From NCBI GenBank assembly GCA_009792885.1, contig WMCF01000006.1, positions 1,732,733 to 1,796,732 on the forward strand: a DNA stretch of 64,000 nucleotides. Reading direction: 5' to 3'. This document shows, piece by piece, positions 63,500 to 64,000 of this stretch. Origin of the DNA: Eremophila alpestris peregrina (Eukaryota; Chordata; Aves; Passeriformes; Alaudidae). The first letter of the stretch is position 1; each line of letters begins with the position of its first letter. The notes under the pieces were generated by a model, which was given only the letters and a program-made list of their open reading frames with translations, was not told the origin of the DNA and did not search any database. Made by a program: the position numbers and the translations under genes.

Positions 63500-64000
63500 T
63501 GTCATGGTTTAAGAGAAATGAGTTTTTTTTTTCTTAGGGAAGTGCCCCAAAGGAAGTGAAAAAAAAGAGGTTAGACACGCCTCTGAGAATCCAAGGGGTT
63601 AAAAGCAGCAGGAACTTCCTGCAAGTTCTCTTCTTTCCCTGTTCTTGGCCGCAGGTGAGCAAAACTGCTCTGCCCCCTGCCCCCAGCTCGCAGGGCTGGG
63701 GGTGGGGGGAGTCGAAGAGGCGAAGGGTGGGGGTTTGTTTTGCTTCCCTCCCCAGGGCTTCTGAGCAGCAGTGGACTACCGGAGGGCGGGGAGGAGCAGG
63801 GCTGGAGACAGAAGGAGAAGAGGAGAGGCTTGAGACATGGGAACTGGGGCACGGACTTTTCCCCCCCCTTCCCCCTCCGGGCCCCCCTCCGGGCCCCTCT
63901 GGGCACCCTCCAGGCACCCCCCGGGCCCCCTCCAGACCACCCCCTCCCCAAGGGAAGACCTCGGAGAGCGGCGGCAGCAGCGGGGGGAGAAAAAGAGCTT
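63500..64000 (+). mobile_element. Probable LTR 5' part, GC-rich, runs off the window
   Basis: At 63,500 a new element seems to begin with TGTCATGGTTTAAG, an end typical of bird retroviral LTRs and like the consensus end of the 37.2-kb family. Composition changes from AT-rich to strongly GC-rich (C- and G-runs after 63,640). A TATA-like GTTAAAAG lies at 63,599-63,606 after CCAAGGG. The 3' end and any AATAAA are beyond the window. The two antisense frames of about 127 codons follow from the GC content. An alternative is a CpG-rich promoter of a gene starting past the edge, but the TG-type boundary favours an LTR. Confidence 0.55.

Noticed and set aside
63534..63951. Two overlapping minus-strand frames of about 127 codons, rich in proline, glycine and arginine
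   Set aside because: Product of GC-rich sequence with few stops inside the probable LTR. No domain.

Overview
The window reads as vertebrate nuclear DNA, almost certainly from a bird and probably a passerine. The base composition is AT-rich, there is no dense coding, and the dispersed repeats I can recognise are avian. They are CR1 LINE 3' ends, with tails resembling ATTCTATGATT, and long terminal repeats (LTRs) of bird endogenous retroviruses. No bacterial-type operon, tRNA, rRNA or CRISPR array is visible, and no complete protein-coding gene. The open frames are nearly all short and compatible with chance, or lie antisense to repeats.

Layout: 1-2.2 kb is unique AT-rich DNA. At about 2.2-2.85 kb there is an LTR with a TATA box and a polyadenylation signal. 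A possible old LTR-like stretch lies at 7.1-7.96 kb, and a sense CR1 with an internal deletion at 8.64-9.43 kb. An LTR promoter/polyA relic sits at about 14.3 kb. At 17.7-18.0 kb one CR1 tail interrupts another of opposite orientation. A 10-N assembly gap at 23.6 kb abuts a second, truncated copy of the 2.2 kb LTR. CR1 fragments follow at 29.8-30.3 kb (minus) and 31.5-31.6 kb (plus). A minus-strand ERVL-type LTR lies at 37.2-37.8 kb. Two plus-strand LTRs of another family lie at 39.4-39.9 kb (truncated) and 56.6-57.4 kb. The second is a textbook solo LTR with a 5-bp target duplication and inverted ends. A CR1 3' end lies at 52.8-53.26 kb. At 63.5 kb a GC-rich element begins, probably another LTR, and runs off the window.

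Between these is unique sequence, intronic or intergenic, with microsatellites and a few small tandem duplications. The best exon-like signal is at 32,691-32,805 (plus strand). It has a strong polypyrimidine tract plus acceptor and a GTAAGT donor around one open frame. Weaker candidates lie at 42.0-42.15 kb (minus), 55.7-55.97 kb (plus) and 13.57-13.74 kb (plus). I cannot assign any of them to a gene, so the window could be the intron of a large gene or a gene desert. I found no evidence of a new coding system. The most informative observations concern transposon history: nested CR1, a solo LTR with intact hallmarks, a related LTR pair broken by an assembly gap, and an 18 to 20-bp-arm hairpin.
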